Source of the DNA: Epiperipatus broadwayi | Lineage: Eukaryota > Onychophora > Udeonychophora > Euonychophora > Peripatidae | Assembly (NCBI GenBank): GCA_028023455.1 | Contig: JAQFVV010012510.1 | Span: 2,523,420 to 2,587,419, forward strand | Length of the DNA stretch: 64,000 nucleotides | Direction of reading: 5' to 3' | Shown here: in pieces, positions 12,057-23,203 of the stretch | Layout of the letters: each line of letters opens with the position of its first letter | Numbering within the stretch: position 1 is the stretch's first letter | Position numbers and translations under genes: made by a program | The notes under the pieces: model-generated | The model's database searches: none | Seen by the model: the letters and a program-made list of their open reading frames with translations, nothing else | What the model was told of the DNA's origin: nothing

Positions 12057-12157
12057 GAGGATAGGATGAGCCTGTCAAAATTATCTAGGCATGCCATTAC
12101 AGAAGCAAAGAATTTAAAATATAAAATATGTACCCAAGATGATAGACAAAGAATCAG
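12057..12157 (+). CDS. Candidate internal coding exon, unrecognised
   Basis: An acceptor-like tract (CTTTTAGTTATATTATACTCAG) is followed by 101 nt open in one frame and then by CAG|GTAAGT, a consensus 5' splice site. The frame reads EDRMSLSKLSRHAITE, then about 18 more residues rich in charged side chains, and ends two bases into a codon. The next candidate exon (12509-12556) starts in the matching phase. I see no known domain. Codon composition is less AT-rich than the flanks. A chance open frame between two good splice motifs remains possible, and no start or terminal exon can be fixed. Upstream exons would be hidden among MITEs. Confidence 0.3.
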
Positions 12158-12508
12158 GTAAGTTAAGTAATAAGAACATATAATAATAAATTGACAAATG
12201 CTTTGTTATTAACTAATAAGAAAGATTTACAGAGTAAGATATATATCAACATTATTTGAATAAGAGAGAATTATTGGGAATAGCTATAGCTTTTAGGAGA
12301 ATTTAGAGTACTCTATAGATTCTTGGATACAGGTTACCTGTCTTAAACTTTAGATGATTGCGCACATAAGTAGCATCAGTCACGTATTGTCCGTTCCATG
12401 TTTATAGCCACAGTCTTCTTTTCTTTGATTTATTCAGGTTTCATAATTTAAACTTTTGAGAGCGAACACAGTTTTCAGAATGTAACATAATTCTAAATAT
12501 ATTTGCAG
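12158..12508. other. Possible intron
   Basis: Lies between the two candidate exons. It starts GTAAGTTAAG and ends TATTTGCAG. Nothing else seen. Confidence 0.25.
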
Positions 12509-12556
12509 TAGTTCACCAATGTTGTCATTTTCTGAAAGGCACGTATGGAGACTCAG
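12509..12556 (+). CDS. Candidate second exon, unrecognised
   Basis: Follows TATTTGCAG. With one base completing the codon left open at 12157, it reads SSPMLSFSERHVWRL and stays open to AG|GTAGCT, a weaker donor. Phase agreement with the exon at 12057 is the main support. A different frame through here stays open to about 12665, so the assignment is uncertain. Confidence 0.2.
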
Positions 12557-13622
12557 GTAGCTGGTTGACCATTCTCCAGAGGAGAATAGCACTTGACCAT
12601 CTTCTATTCGTCCACTTTAAGCTTATCATAAATTTTAAAACTCTAAAAAAAGCTCTAACAAAAAATACTAAAGACTAAGATTCAATACTCAAAATTAATT
12701 AAAATCTGCCCTTTTATATTAATCATATATGTTATCTGGCCATAGTTATGTCCTCTGGTGAATCAAGGATTTCTCTACAGTTTAATTAAATCTGAATACC
12801 ATGAGATTTTATCTTTTGTTTAAATTTCTTTTTGTACTGTTATTTTTAGTATATTATCTTCATCTAATTACAAGATTAGTTATAACACAAAATCTAATTT
12901 ATTTTGATTCATATTTGAAGCCAATTAATTTTTCTAGGAATTTGCTAAGTAATCTATTGTCTCTCACCAACCATGATTTTGCAAAATTTAAAATAAAACA
13001 ATAAGAATGTATATATTTAAAATTATAAATTTAAACCAGATTTTAATATTTATTATATCAAAATGTTACAGAATAATTGACCAAAATAATTAAAATGAGC
13101 GTTATATAATTGCTATATAGCTTTAAAGAGATTTTTAAAATTATTTAGAAATTACATTATCTTAATTCATCATTTGTATACGATATCGAAATATGTGTGT
13201 TCACGGCGCATTTTACCGATGCTTACATATACATCCCTAATACTCTATACACGCAATCCAATATCTAGGGTTTAAATTTAGGTAGGATGGAAGTGGTGGG
13301 TGAAAGACCATAGAAAAAGATGAAACTAAGATTCGAATTCGAATCTTACTGTTTCATATTCCCTTCAAAAAATGAATGAAAAAAAGCTGCTGCATCAGGG
13401 TAAATTAAAACACACTCAATGATATTTTGACAATGGTATAAAACAGAGATTGCAAGAAGCAATGAATTTTCTTTATATTCAGACCAGGGAACTTACATTT
13501 TAATTAAATGGCTTTAAACTTGCCGTATCTGGTTAGTATTAATTTTACTACTATAATGTTAGTTTCTATTAACTCTTTAATATTATTTCTATTTAAATCC
13601 TACATTTAGCTGATTTAACTTG
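12557..13622. other. Non-coding stretch with a palindrome
   Basis: Featureless except for 13321-13356, where AAGATTCGAATTCGAATCTT (13328-13347) is a perfect 20 bp palindrome with TGAAAC and GTTTCA as outer inverted flanks. A 67-codon open frame at 12801-13004 is hydrophobic low-complexity and unsupported. Confidence 0.45.
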
Positions 13623-14264
13623 TTATATTCTGAATTCAGTTCCTTTTTTTTCCATAGTGATCATCCTAAGAGACCGACTTGGTTCTATCCCAGGGTCAGG
13701 TGGATGATATCGGTTTCTCGTTGTTAATGACTCTAGCCTTGGGTTTTCTTGTTTCTGCATTTTATCAGGAGGTTCTTTGGTCCAATGGCTAAAATCCTGA
13801 GTTGTAAGGAATTCTCCCATTTTCAATATGTTCCACCAGTCCTTGGCATAATCCTGTAAATAGTGGCTGGCAATCACTACTTGTTTATCTGGCCTTGCCT
13901 TATAAAAACAGAAAAAATTCCTGGAAACATTTTAGACGGGTTTGAGGGTTTTCCCTATCTCTTCTTTAAAAATTTTTATGTGAATCATTTTCACTAGTTA
14001 TCTATGAGGTCCTATTTCCATGCTACCTTCCTCTTTAGTGTTTATTGTGCTCAGCAATTTTTGCAGATCTTGATCTGCTGAAAGATCTCTACTCCAATCA
14101 TCACTATTCTTTACACTTGTCGAATCATCTGCATTCTCTTCTGCCAACATGACCTCATTTTTTATTTCTATTTTGCCCTCTGCCTTCATATTTTTAACAT
14201 ATTCTTCATTTACACTAATTAGGACTGTCATACATTCTTTTTTTATTATTTCTAATTCTTTCAT
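13623..14264 (-). pseudogene. Decayed LTR-retrotransposon gag-like fragment
   Basis: On the minus strand one frame runs from 14264 to 13623 with two stops (at 13998-14000 and about 13932-13934). The first part is acidic and charged, as in Gag N-terminal regions. The later part contains RPDKQVVIASHYLQDYAKDW followed by W, resembling the WW-containing motif of Ty3-type Gag proteins. The complete Gag at 31404-32456 has the comparable ALSWWNSLFQ. The tail (PPDPGIEPSRSL) is low-information. No LTRs or pol were found around it. The identification rests mainly on one motif, so it is moderate. Confidence 0.45.
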
Positions 14265-14458
14265 TATAAAATCTCTAAACTCTTGAAACTTCCTGTTTCT
14301 TTGTTTTCTTTCTTCCTCTCTTTTTCTTGATTCTTACTTATATAGTCCCCTCATTTCTTCCCTATTCTGCCTCAATATTTCTTCAATGAACTTGAAATTA
14401 AATTCCCTTGACTCTATATCCATTTTCTCAACATCTATGTTGGCTTCATCCATGACTC

Positions 14459-14691
<233 letters not shown>

Positions 14692-16641
14692 TGATCTCTC
14701 TGCTATATCTATAATATTCTCTTAATATTGCTTAGTCTATTTTCTTATCTATAAATGGCTTATTGACTACCCCCATCTGGCATCCTGGTCATACCCTACT
14801 GTTTTCTAGTGTCTTCTTTTACTATACTATTGTTATCTCTATACTCTAATACTACTGCTTTATTAGTCACTGCTGCCTAACATTTAATATTTAGCTTAAA
14901 AAAACTTACTGTGCTGTTTGCTTTCCTCACTTCGCAACTGATTCTTCTACCTGGAACATTCACTAGATCTGAGTATATTTATTTTGTCCCCTCTTAAACC
15001 ATGCATACATCCCTGCTTTCTTTGAATTTTTTACTACGTGTCATTCATCTACAGTATTTCACTCGATTTATTTCTCTTATTATTATTATTACTTTTTTTT
15101 AAGCAAAACTTTTACATATATTATAGAACAAGAGACTAACAACTAGCTCAGGATCGTGTAATTATTCAAGCCTCATGATTGGGCAGCCAAACTCTTAAAA
15201 AATACTATGTAACATAATATTTTTTATTTTGTTTATCATAGGTTGAGGGGGAGGGGGGCATGAATTCTTAATATGTTAGGAAAGAGAAAAATATTATTAG
15301 CCTTATTTTTAAATTAAAATAAAATATAAGGTTAGCCATGAAGTTTCTTGCATATAAATTTAATCATTACCCAGGGAGAAATAAGATTTTATATTCTTAC
15401 ACATTAAATACAGACGCTTGTACAGTTTTATCATTATTTGTTGTTTGTTTGCTAACACTAATTGTTTCATCAGTTATTTGCTTTTTCAATATAAATAATT
15501 AATAATTGCTAGTGTGAATGATCTTTTTTATCCATGCAGAAACAGATCATGATAGAAGGAAGGATCCCATGCCATCAACAAGTTGTTAAGATAAATTAAT
15601 CAATAAACGTATTGGAGGTAATGCATTATGATTTTAGTAAAGTCTAAATCAGCAAGCAAGTATGCATATAAATAATAATAAGTTTAATTTATTTTTTGTT
15701 GTTGTTAGTGTTGATGTTGAATGATTATTGTTTGAGAGGAAAAAGGGATTGACTTAAAAGTATTAACTGCATTAATCAAAGAAGAGTCTTAGATATCAAA
15801 TAAATTAATTGTTGTTGTTATAATCTCTCCTTACATAAATTGTAATAATTATAAATAAATTTGTTAAACATATGATTTCAAAACTAAAGATTGCTTGTTT
15901 GGGTTTTTTTCTTTACTCAATTTATCACATGCACCCACCTGAATTAGAATATTATGTGGATTCTCCCTAAGCTAGAATTCTGGGATTAATGGAAGTTAAG
16001 GATGGAGTAAAGAGATATACACATCTGCTATACATCATTTCCTAGGAGTGAGATCGGAGTGGATATGAGTCTATAAATTTAGGAATTGTAGATACCCTCA
16101 CCCACTCTGATGGCTTGTCAAGTCTACTGTTACGCAAGCCCAGGACCCATTCCATTACAATATCCAGTCACATATTTAATTTTTGATAAGATTTTTACAG
16201 CAGTAAAATAATTAAAAGCTATAGTTATAAAGTAATAAATCTTTTATTATTACATTAAAAGAAAAAGTGAGCAAAAAATATTTTTATAATTAAGTTATCA
16301 AAATAAAAACAATAATTTCACCCTCCCCCCATTCGTTAATATATTTTGAACCATTAAAATATCACAAACATAGCAAATTTTCTACTTAATATGGACTCCT
16401 CAAATTTCAACGAAAATGATTTATTTGAATTTCCAAAATACTTTTCTCTTCATATACCACTATCTTAAAATTTCTAACAATTACTCTAAATAAATAATTT
16501 TTAATATTTTTTATAACAAAAGAAAAGCTTTAAAATAGTTTTTCGAGAATATAAAACTTAACTTAATAAAGTATAATTAGAAAGGTAATCGCTGAACAAA
16601 ACTACAAACACCTTGTAACTAGTGCGTGTTCTTATGTTAAA
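14692..16641. other. AT-rich non-coding stretch
   Basis: No supported gene. A short acceptor-like site at 15530-15539 precedes 16 open codons ending in TAA at 15587-15589, too little to call. Confidence 0.45.
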
Positions 16642-16653
16642 TTAATATAGTCA

Positions 16654-16763
16654 GTCTTGCATTGGTGGTCGAGAGGTCAGCGCGACTGCCTTGCACTTGC
16701 AGGCAGTTGCCCGGGTTGCGGGTTCGCATCCCGGCCGATGCTATGCCACTTAAAAAAAATAAT
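16654..16763 (+). mobile_element. tRNA-derived SINE, GCATTGGTGG subtype
   Basis: Starts GTCTTGCATTGGTGGTCGAG, has the B-box-like GGTTCGCATCC and the tail GATGCTATGCCACTTAAAA. The target duplication TTAATATAGTCA is at 16642-16653 and 16764-16775. Confidence 0.9.
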
Positions 16764-16775
16764 TTAATATAGTCA

Positions 16776-17744
16776 CATGAAAAACATTATTCAATGTGTT
16801 AACCTCCTGTTTAAAGTTTTCAAATTATAAAAAAAAAAAACTTTTCAAAGTTATTAACGTAAATACTAGTGGTATTATGGGTAGGATTACATAAAAATGA
16901 GGTTCTATGTTTTTGAAATAAAAATCATCATGGAATGTCTCATCTGCTTAGGATATTATCTGCACAGAAATCTTTTCAACTAAAAAAAACATACTATTCA
17001 ATATAACATTAAGACTATATCATCATCAAAAATTGATATCCACTAAGAATTAATTGTACATGATATTGATACCAATTGCATTCCAAAACCTCATCATTCT
17101 TGTACAAATGCTATCTTTTTAAATTTCCTAGATTCTCATTGGCTTTTAATATAACAGATATTAACTATGGTTCTACTTTTTTTAAATTCCATGTTAACAA
17201 CTTCTAGTGAAGGTAAGTCAAATGATATACCAATTATCATTGGGTACATAATTTGTATGCCAAGCTATATTTACAATTCCCAATACAAACTGACCTACAT
17301 GTTCCAGATTTTCTTATACCTTCTGGATTCATAGATTTTAATAAAAGATTTTAGGGTATACAACTGATAGTAAGGCACATTATTAACTTTTAAAATAGTT
17401 GAATTTAATCAACATGTATTAACTTTACAGACACAAGTTAGAAGGGAAATTCCCATTCTTTAAATAGACGGGGAAAATAAACAGCACACGATTTGTGTGA
17501 TTTATGTCATGCTGAGTTTGATGCAAAAATAATTTCGCAATAACTGGGAATATAGTAATAGTTGATATTTTTGACCAATAGTCATTATAAACTGAAATCG
17601 TATTATTCTTGAAATTCATGGTTTCATTGTTAAAGTAGCTCCTTGTAATCTTAAATATGTAAAGGTTGCTAATCCTGATAAAACACTCAGAGATTTAAAA
17701 TAGGATAGTTATGTGTTGACTTCAAAATACTGGATTTTTTTAGG
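16776..17744. other. Non-coding or unrecognisable upstream part of the LINE
   Basis: The LINE that follows should have an endonuclease domain upstream, but I can read no endonuclease motif here. A 64-codon minus-strand frame at 17425-17619 is unsupported. Confidence 0.35.
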
Positions 17745-19195
17745 AATGCATGAAGCCATGAAATTATGGCATTTATCTTAAGATTACTTTAATTGTTCAA
17801 ATTTTTAAAACAAAAGGAATAGGAAAGATTGTAATAATTATCATGGAATATTATTATACTTTTAAAGATTTTGTTGAATATATTACTTCCAATCATAAAT
17901 GAGTGGTTATCAAAGATTAAGTGTGATTTTAGAAAATCAAGAAGGACTATAAGAATAGTTTTTGTTGCCAAGAAACTGCAAGAAAAGGGTCAGGAATAAC
18001 TGAGTAAACATTTCTTTCAGTTAATATGACAGGTCTATGTTATTTGAAATTACTTAATTGTCCATCAAAACTTATTCATATTACCCAGCTTTTAATTCTA
18101 CATAAAGGAATGGAAGGACATATTATTACCGATGGGAAATCTGAGAGATTTTGAATGAAAACTGATGTTAAACAAAAATGAGTACTTGTTACAACATTGT
18201 TCTCAATTTTTATGACAATAGTTTTTGGAATTATTTATAGGTGATGTAAGAAAATAGGAATCAAATTATAAAATAGATTTGATGGAGGAATTTAAAATTT
18301 CAATCAATTAAAAGCAAAAATAAAAACTTCATCTTTTTGGATTCTGAATTTGCAATGTGCTGATGATTATACTATTGTTTTTTTTTTCATATTTCAAAGT
18401 GTTGACGGGAAGCGAACCCTGGCCAGCTGCTTGGAAGGCAGCTATGCTAACCGCTAGGCCACCAACGCTTGACGATTATACTATTGTTGCCAGTTCAAAA
18501 GACGATTTATGTATTGTACTTATATAAAAACTTTGGTCTATGAATAAATATTCAAAAAAATTGGAATTTTTTAATAGCCAATGATGGAAGAAAAATCTTC
18601 AGTAACATTTTCAACTTGAACAATATCTTGATAGTTGTATATGTAGAAAGATAGACTTAAATGTTGAGGTAAAATACAGACTCCAAAATACTACAGCTTT
18701 TAAAAAGTTATAAGATAGAGAATTTTCTCAAATTAAATAACTATTTCAACTAAGTTATCTGTATAAGGGATTGTTATTTTACCTACTTTAATATATGGAA
18801 GTGAGACTTGGACACCCTATTGCCACAATGTAAAGGTATGAATGAAGTTCATTTAATGATATTTCATAAAATATTAAAAATACAAAGACAATATCATAAA
18901 ATAAATCAATATGTTCTTCGAATTTCTGGATGTAATATTGTAGGATCCATTATTGTAAAATCACACCTTCTTTGGATCAGACGTATAAAACGAACGGACA
19001 AGGCAATACCCTCTACAAGGATACTTTATGGTGAATTTAAACATGGTTTTCATAAACATATAGATCCTGTGAGTATACTAAGAATTATCTCAAAAACATT
19101 ATTAAAATGCAATATTGGTGACATTTTAAAGAAGATATGGCAGAGATAAGACTATATTGGAAAACTACATTTAGGCCTGGTGTTGAAATCTGTTC
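17745..19195 (+). pseudogene. Decayed non-LTR (LINE) reverse transcriptase
   Basis: Several plus-strand frames in order match a LINE RT with its C-terminal region. DCNNYHGILL (about 17830) equals the family DNYRGISLL. KILLNILLPIINEWL follows, then CDFRKSRRTIRIVFVAKKLQ (family CGFR...TDMIFVARQLQ) near 17920-17980. GMEGHIITDGKSERF is near 18110-18155, then the TLFSIF block. QCADD at about 18355-18368 is the YADD catalytic box with Y changed to C. LIYGSETWTPYCHN is near 18795. After a frameshift, RISGCNIVGSIIVKSHLLWI and RILYGEFKHG end near 19050. Many stops and frameshifts show it is dead. A SINE at 18380-18473 splits it at the catalytic box. Clade not resolved. Confidence 0.85.
18380..18473 (-). 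mobile_element. tRNA-derived SINE, AAGCGTTGGTGGCC subtype
   Basis: On the minus strand: CAAGCGTTGGTGGCCTAGCG, a clover-leaf-like middle with CTTCCAA in the anticodon-loop position, then GGGTTCGCTTCCC and a poly-A tail (poly-T on plus). The target duplication GATTATACTATTGTT is at 18365-18379 and 18474-18488. It is inserted in the LINE reverse transcriptase. Confidence 0.9.
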
Positions 19196-19447
19196 AAAGA
19201 ATAGCTTTTTGCAAAAAAAAGTAAAAAAGGCAATAGTGTAAAATATCAAATAAACAAAAAAAAATGGACTAGTATGTTCTATATGTGGATATAGTTAAAA
19301 TTCATAGATCTGTTTGTACAGTCATCAAGCAGGTTTTTCTCCTTCTTTCTTTTGAATTAGAAGTTAGAATGGCTATATTCGTTTAAGAGTTGTCGCTTAT
19401 TTTTATTATTACAATTATTCAACTTTCAGGGACAACAATAATATTTT

Positions 19448-19549
19448 GTCTTGCATTGGTAGTCGAGAGGTCAGCGCGACTGCCTTGCACTTGCAGGCAG
19501 TTGCCCGGGTTGCGGTTCGCGTCCCGGCCGATGCTATGACACTTAAAAA
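19448..19549 (+). mobile_element. tRNA-derived SINE, GCATTGGTGG subtype
   Basis: Starts GTCTTGCATTGGTAGTCGAG, ends GATGCTATGACACTTAAAA. The flanks ACAACAATAATATTTT (19432-19447) and ACAACAATATTTC (19550-19562) are a target duplication with a 3 bp length difference. It sits 250 bp upstream of the GPCR start. Confidence 0.88.
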
Positions 19550-19797
19550 AACAACAATATTTCTATATTTAAAATTTAATTTTCAAATCAAAAAATATTT
19601 ATAATTTTAATTACAATTAATAATAACTGTTGCCATAACAAAACAAATAAATTTATTAATGAATATTTCAATTCTTTCAATTTAAAAAACGAAACTGAAA
19701 CTAGATTTTTAAATAAATTGAATAACAAAAAATTCATTTTCTAAATAAGACTGCATAATGATATTTAAACTGCTTTTAATTTCAATAACCTATTAAT

Positions 19798-20712
19798 ATG
19801 ACGTTAACATGCCCCCAAATTAGAATACCTTTTGTTGTATTTTGGATAGGTTTGATTGCATTAGTGGGAACCCTAAGTAATCTGTTAACTCTCGCTGCAT
19901 TTTGGAAACATGCGTCGATGAAAAATATAACTAATATTTTTATTATCAATTCATCTTTCTCAGATTTCTTATTTTGCTGCTTCAGTCTTCCAATGATAAT
20001 TGCCGAAATATTGAGTTCCAAAGAAGTATTTCCTTTGTGGGTTTTAAATATTCATGGATTTATTTATTATACCAGCATTTGTAGTTCTGTATTCAACCTT
20101 GCGGCCCTTACTCTCGTCAGATATTTTTTAATATTTTTTAATGATGTATTTAAAAAGCATTTTGCTAAGCATATTGTAATTGGAGTTTTACTTTTTATTT
20201 GGATGATCTCCAGTGGGTTTTTTATACCTATAATGTTTAGTCTTTGGGGAAAATTCGAATACGATGAATCAGCATGCGTTTGTTTTATTGTTGAACATAA
20301 TGGACATAATCCACAGTCAGGAGCGACAATCTTCGCGTTTGCTTTACCGCTTTTCATTCATATACCCTGTTATTTGCATATATTTTGGTTCGTTCGAAAA
20401 TCAAAGCGAAATATAATTCGACATCAAAATATTAAAGTTCCATCTCCATTAAGAGAAAGCAATTTAAAAATAACTAGAACCCTATTCTTAATCATGAGTT
20501 TGACAATTGTAGGATGTATCCCTTTACTAGTTATTAAATCAATTCTTGCCAAGGATTTAAAAGTTAAATATCCAAATTATTATTTGTTGGCTGTTGCTGC
20601 TTTTTTCACAAACTTTACTTTGAATCCTATTATTTATGCTTGCCTAATCCCTTCTTATAGACTGTATTATAAAAATTTCCTTATGAAATTATTTTGCATT
20701 AAAAGTGTCTAA
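19798..20712 (+). CDS. Class A (rhodopsin-like) GPCR, orphan, single exon
   Basis: 304 codons, intronless; an in-frame TAA 9 bases before the ATG fixes the start. Seven hydrophobic segments lie at about residues 10-35, 46-70, 84-113, 124-147, 176-199, 226-250 and 260-285. Family markers: N28 in TM1, D56 in TM2, W135 in TM4, P190 in TM5, P242 in TM6, NPIIY at 276-280, and helix 8 SYRLYYKNF. It would be a plasma-membrane receptor signalling through G proteins. Oddities: VRY (107-109) replaces D/ERY; GCIP (239-242) replaces CWxP; the conserved TM3 cysteine position is leucine (L83) although ECL2 has C160 and C162; the N-terminus has only about nine residues and no glycosylation site. The TM3 wording (FNLAALTLVRY) recalls melatonin-receptor-like and Tre1/Moody-type receptors, but ligand and subfamily are unknown. 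The frame is undamaged, so it is probably functional or recently so. Confidence 0.9.
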   Translation: MTLTCPQIRIPFVVFWIGLIALVGTLSNLLTLAAFWKHASMKNITNIFIINSSFSDFLFCCFSLPMIIAEILSSKEVFPLWVLNIHGFIYYTSICSSVFNLAALTLVRYFLIFFNDVFKKHFAKHIVIGVLLFIWMISSGFFIPIMFSLWGKFEYDESACVCFIVEHNGHNPQSGATIFAFALPLFIHIPCYLHIFWFVRKSKRNIIRHQNIKVPSPLRESNLKITRTLFLIMSLTIVGCIPLLVIKSILAKDLKVKYPNYYLLAVAAFFTNFTLNPIIYACLIPSYRLYYKNFLMKLFCIKSV

Positions 20713-20732
20713 TTTTCTTATTGGCCAGATTG

Positions 20733-20738
20733 AATAAA
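20733..20738 (+). promoter_or_regulatory. Polyadenylation signal AATAAA of the GPCR
   Basis: AATAAA begins 21 bases after the GPCR stop codon. If used, the 3' UTR would be very short. Confidence 0.5.
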
Positions 20739-21038
20739 AATTTCAGCGATTTAATTAGTCAAATATTGCCGATCTAACTCGTTTCTTTTCACAAATATAA
20801 TCAGAATTGTTTTAATTTAGCTTCTAAAAATTGAATTATTTTACATTCAAATTGTTTAAATGTCATGAAAAATTTAAAATAATGTTAATAACTGAAGAAA
20901 AATATAAGAAAAACATAAGAAAAATAGCCTGCAGTAAAGCAAAAGAATTATATTTAAACCAATTATAACGTAAAATAGCCAGTGATTTCTTGTGTATTAG
21001 AAATTATGAATGCTGATTATTCTCTTCTGTTGTCTTTT

Positions 21039-21127
21039 TTTAATGTGTCAAAGCATCGGCCGGGAAGCAAACCCGGGGCAACTACTTGTAAGGCAGCTGT
21101 GCTAACCTCTCCGCCACCAACGCTTGC
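21039..21127 (-). mobile_element. tRNA-derived SINE, AAGCGTTGGTGGC subtype
   Basis: The minus strand reads GCAAGCGTTGGTGGCGGAGA, then CTTACAA, then GGGTTTGCTTCCC. The target duplication CTTCTGTTGTCTTTT is at 21024-21038 and 21128-21142. Confidence 0.9.
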
Positions 21128-21142
21128 CTTCTGTTGTCTTTT

Positions 21143-23086
21143 CTTCTTCTATAATTAAATATTTTCAATAAAAATCTAAATCTAGCCCCATTATTAGTCA
21201 ATATGGTGTAAAAAATAATCATAAAATACATAAATATTTATAAAAAATAGTTGCTTTTGCTAGTTATCACCGAATATCATTGATATGCAAATAGCAGTTA
21301 AGTGTTATTCACTTATCTTGAATAGGTCAAGGATTATTCACTTGCCCTTGGTTATTTTTCTTGTAAAATTTAAAAATTTATGATCAACATTTCTATTTAG
21401 GTAAATTAATGTAAAAACCTAATTATGAATGTAAAAAAATTACTGGAAATATATGAAAGCATAAAACATTTTGTTTTGATTTCTGACTTTGACAGTTAAA
21501 AATGCCTGGTAAATTATGGCAAAGTTGACAGTCAATGCTTTGCAGCACCTCATAAGATAAAAGAGGCTGGACAATATGACAATACACTGCAATGAAAAAT
21601 CTTTTTTTTTTTACAAAAAACACTATGGAATGTGTATTTATTTGAAATTAAAATTTTAAATACAGATTAAGCTATAAATTTCCTATAAAATAAGCGACCA
21701 AAATGGTGGCGAAATGGAGATGTTGGTTTCTTTTTTTTATAATAATCAGACTAGTTAAAAACTACATGGTACAAACTTATAATAATAACAACTATAAATC
21801 TTACCCTAAACATATTAAAAGCAATTTACATTGGAATAAAATTACCAGCACTCTTTAAGGTAATATTTGTCTAAGGAAGATCCCATGTTGTTAGGAAAAA
21901 AACAAGAGTGAGATTATGAAAAAATCAAAACTTTAGACCTGGTTACTTTTATAATGGCTTGATGCTTGTTGATTATATAATCACCTTTCAAACAATTATT
22001 CTTGTTATTGCTAATGTTACTTATTACCAATGAAATGCCATGCTTTTAAAGCCAAAATTAATTGATTACGCAAAATTCATCATTAGAGAAGAATTACAAG
22101 TATATCTTTCACAATATTCCTTTAATATTATTTGGTAGCTTATTAGTAAACTTGAATTAATTTTGATTGTTTTTAATCAAGAAAAGGCTAGGGTCAGGTA
22201 GAAATATTTTCAGAGTTTCTAAAAAATTTAGGACTTAATGAGAGGTTGGAAAAAATAGACATCAACATTTTCAACACATCATCTATCCCGAAATTAAATT
22301 TACCAATGAATAAAAACTTTATTGCCCAAAATCTTTATTGTGAGGTTCCTATAAGTTTAAAAAAATTGCATTAATCAATATCATGTCAAAGTTAATAATT
22401 ACCGAACAAGCTGTTAACCAGAAAGAAATTGCTGTTAAACAAGATTTTACTTTAGCATTGATATTGAAAAATAAAATAAAAACTGATATTTTTACTTATT
22501 TAATCTCATCTTATGATTCGATTTATAAAAATGATTAATTTACTTGATATAATGTTTTTTAATAGGAAGATTAAAGGGTCTTTGCATGATAGTTATAGCA
22601 GATAAAAAAATTTGCACATCTTTAAGGTGTAATTTTAGACATTATTAACCAAAATGCATATTTGATCATAGGAGCTGCACATCCTATATATTGTTTAAAA
22701 CACTGACTGAAATAAGAATTAACTACTTTAGTAACCAGAGTAAATAGTGATCTTGAAGTAAAATCTACATTTTAAGAATTATTTTGTAATTTATTTCAGT
22801 CTTTGAAATAAAATTTAATAAATAACATTTTTTAAAGAAATTATATAAAATCTTGCCATCAGCAATAGATTTGATTTTTATAAATTTAGCTATTGATTAT
22901 TTACTAAACTGTTTTAGGTTTTAACTTGAGGAGTAAAGATAAGATTTACAAAGACTTAAAAACCGAAAATAAAATCAGCTAAATTGAAGAAATTTAAAAA
23001 GTTAATGCTAATATTATTTAAATTTGAGTAGATTGATACTTGACAGTAATTGATTATTTAATTTTACTTTTCAATATCGTTATCCT
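21143..23086. other. AT-rich non-coding stretch
   Basis: No supported gene or repeat. The 66-codon minus frame at 21423-21623 has no recognisable motif. Confidence 0.45.
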
Positions 23087-23203
23087 AGAAAAGGAAATCA
23101 ACCTCCAGACATGCTCTGTTTATAAATGTTTATTAAAATCCTGCATTCACCAGCCAATAATAGTTTATAAACATTGCTTAAATGGAGGTTGATTTTCTTC
23201 TCT
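23087..23203. repeat. 117 bp hairpin-forming inverted repeat
   Basis: The left arm at 23087-23107 and right arm at 23183-23203 pair at 19 of 21 positions (ATCAACCTCCA core). A second paired block (GTTTATAA) follows inward, giving about 41 bp of imperfect stem around a ~35 nt loop. It may be a small MITE or a structured RNA gene. No target duplication seen. Confidence 0.55.

Noticed and set aside
15530-15589. Terminal coding exon (acceptor followed by 16 codons and TAA)
   Set aside because: Too short and not phase-compatible with the candidate exons at 12057-12556.
18404-18473. tRNA-like clover-leaf on the minus strand
   Set aside because: Part of a SINE with poly-A tail and target duplication; the same applies to the other nine copies. 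Not a tRNA gene.
19782-20357. Minus-strand open frames of 79 and 96 codons
   Set aside because: Shadows of the GPCR on the opposite strand; no motif.
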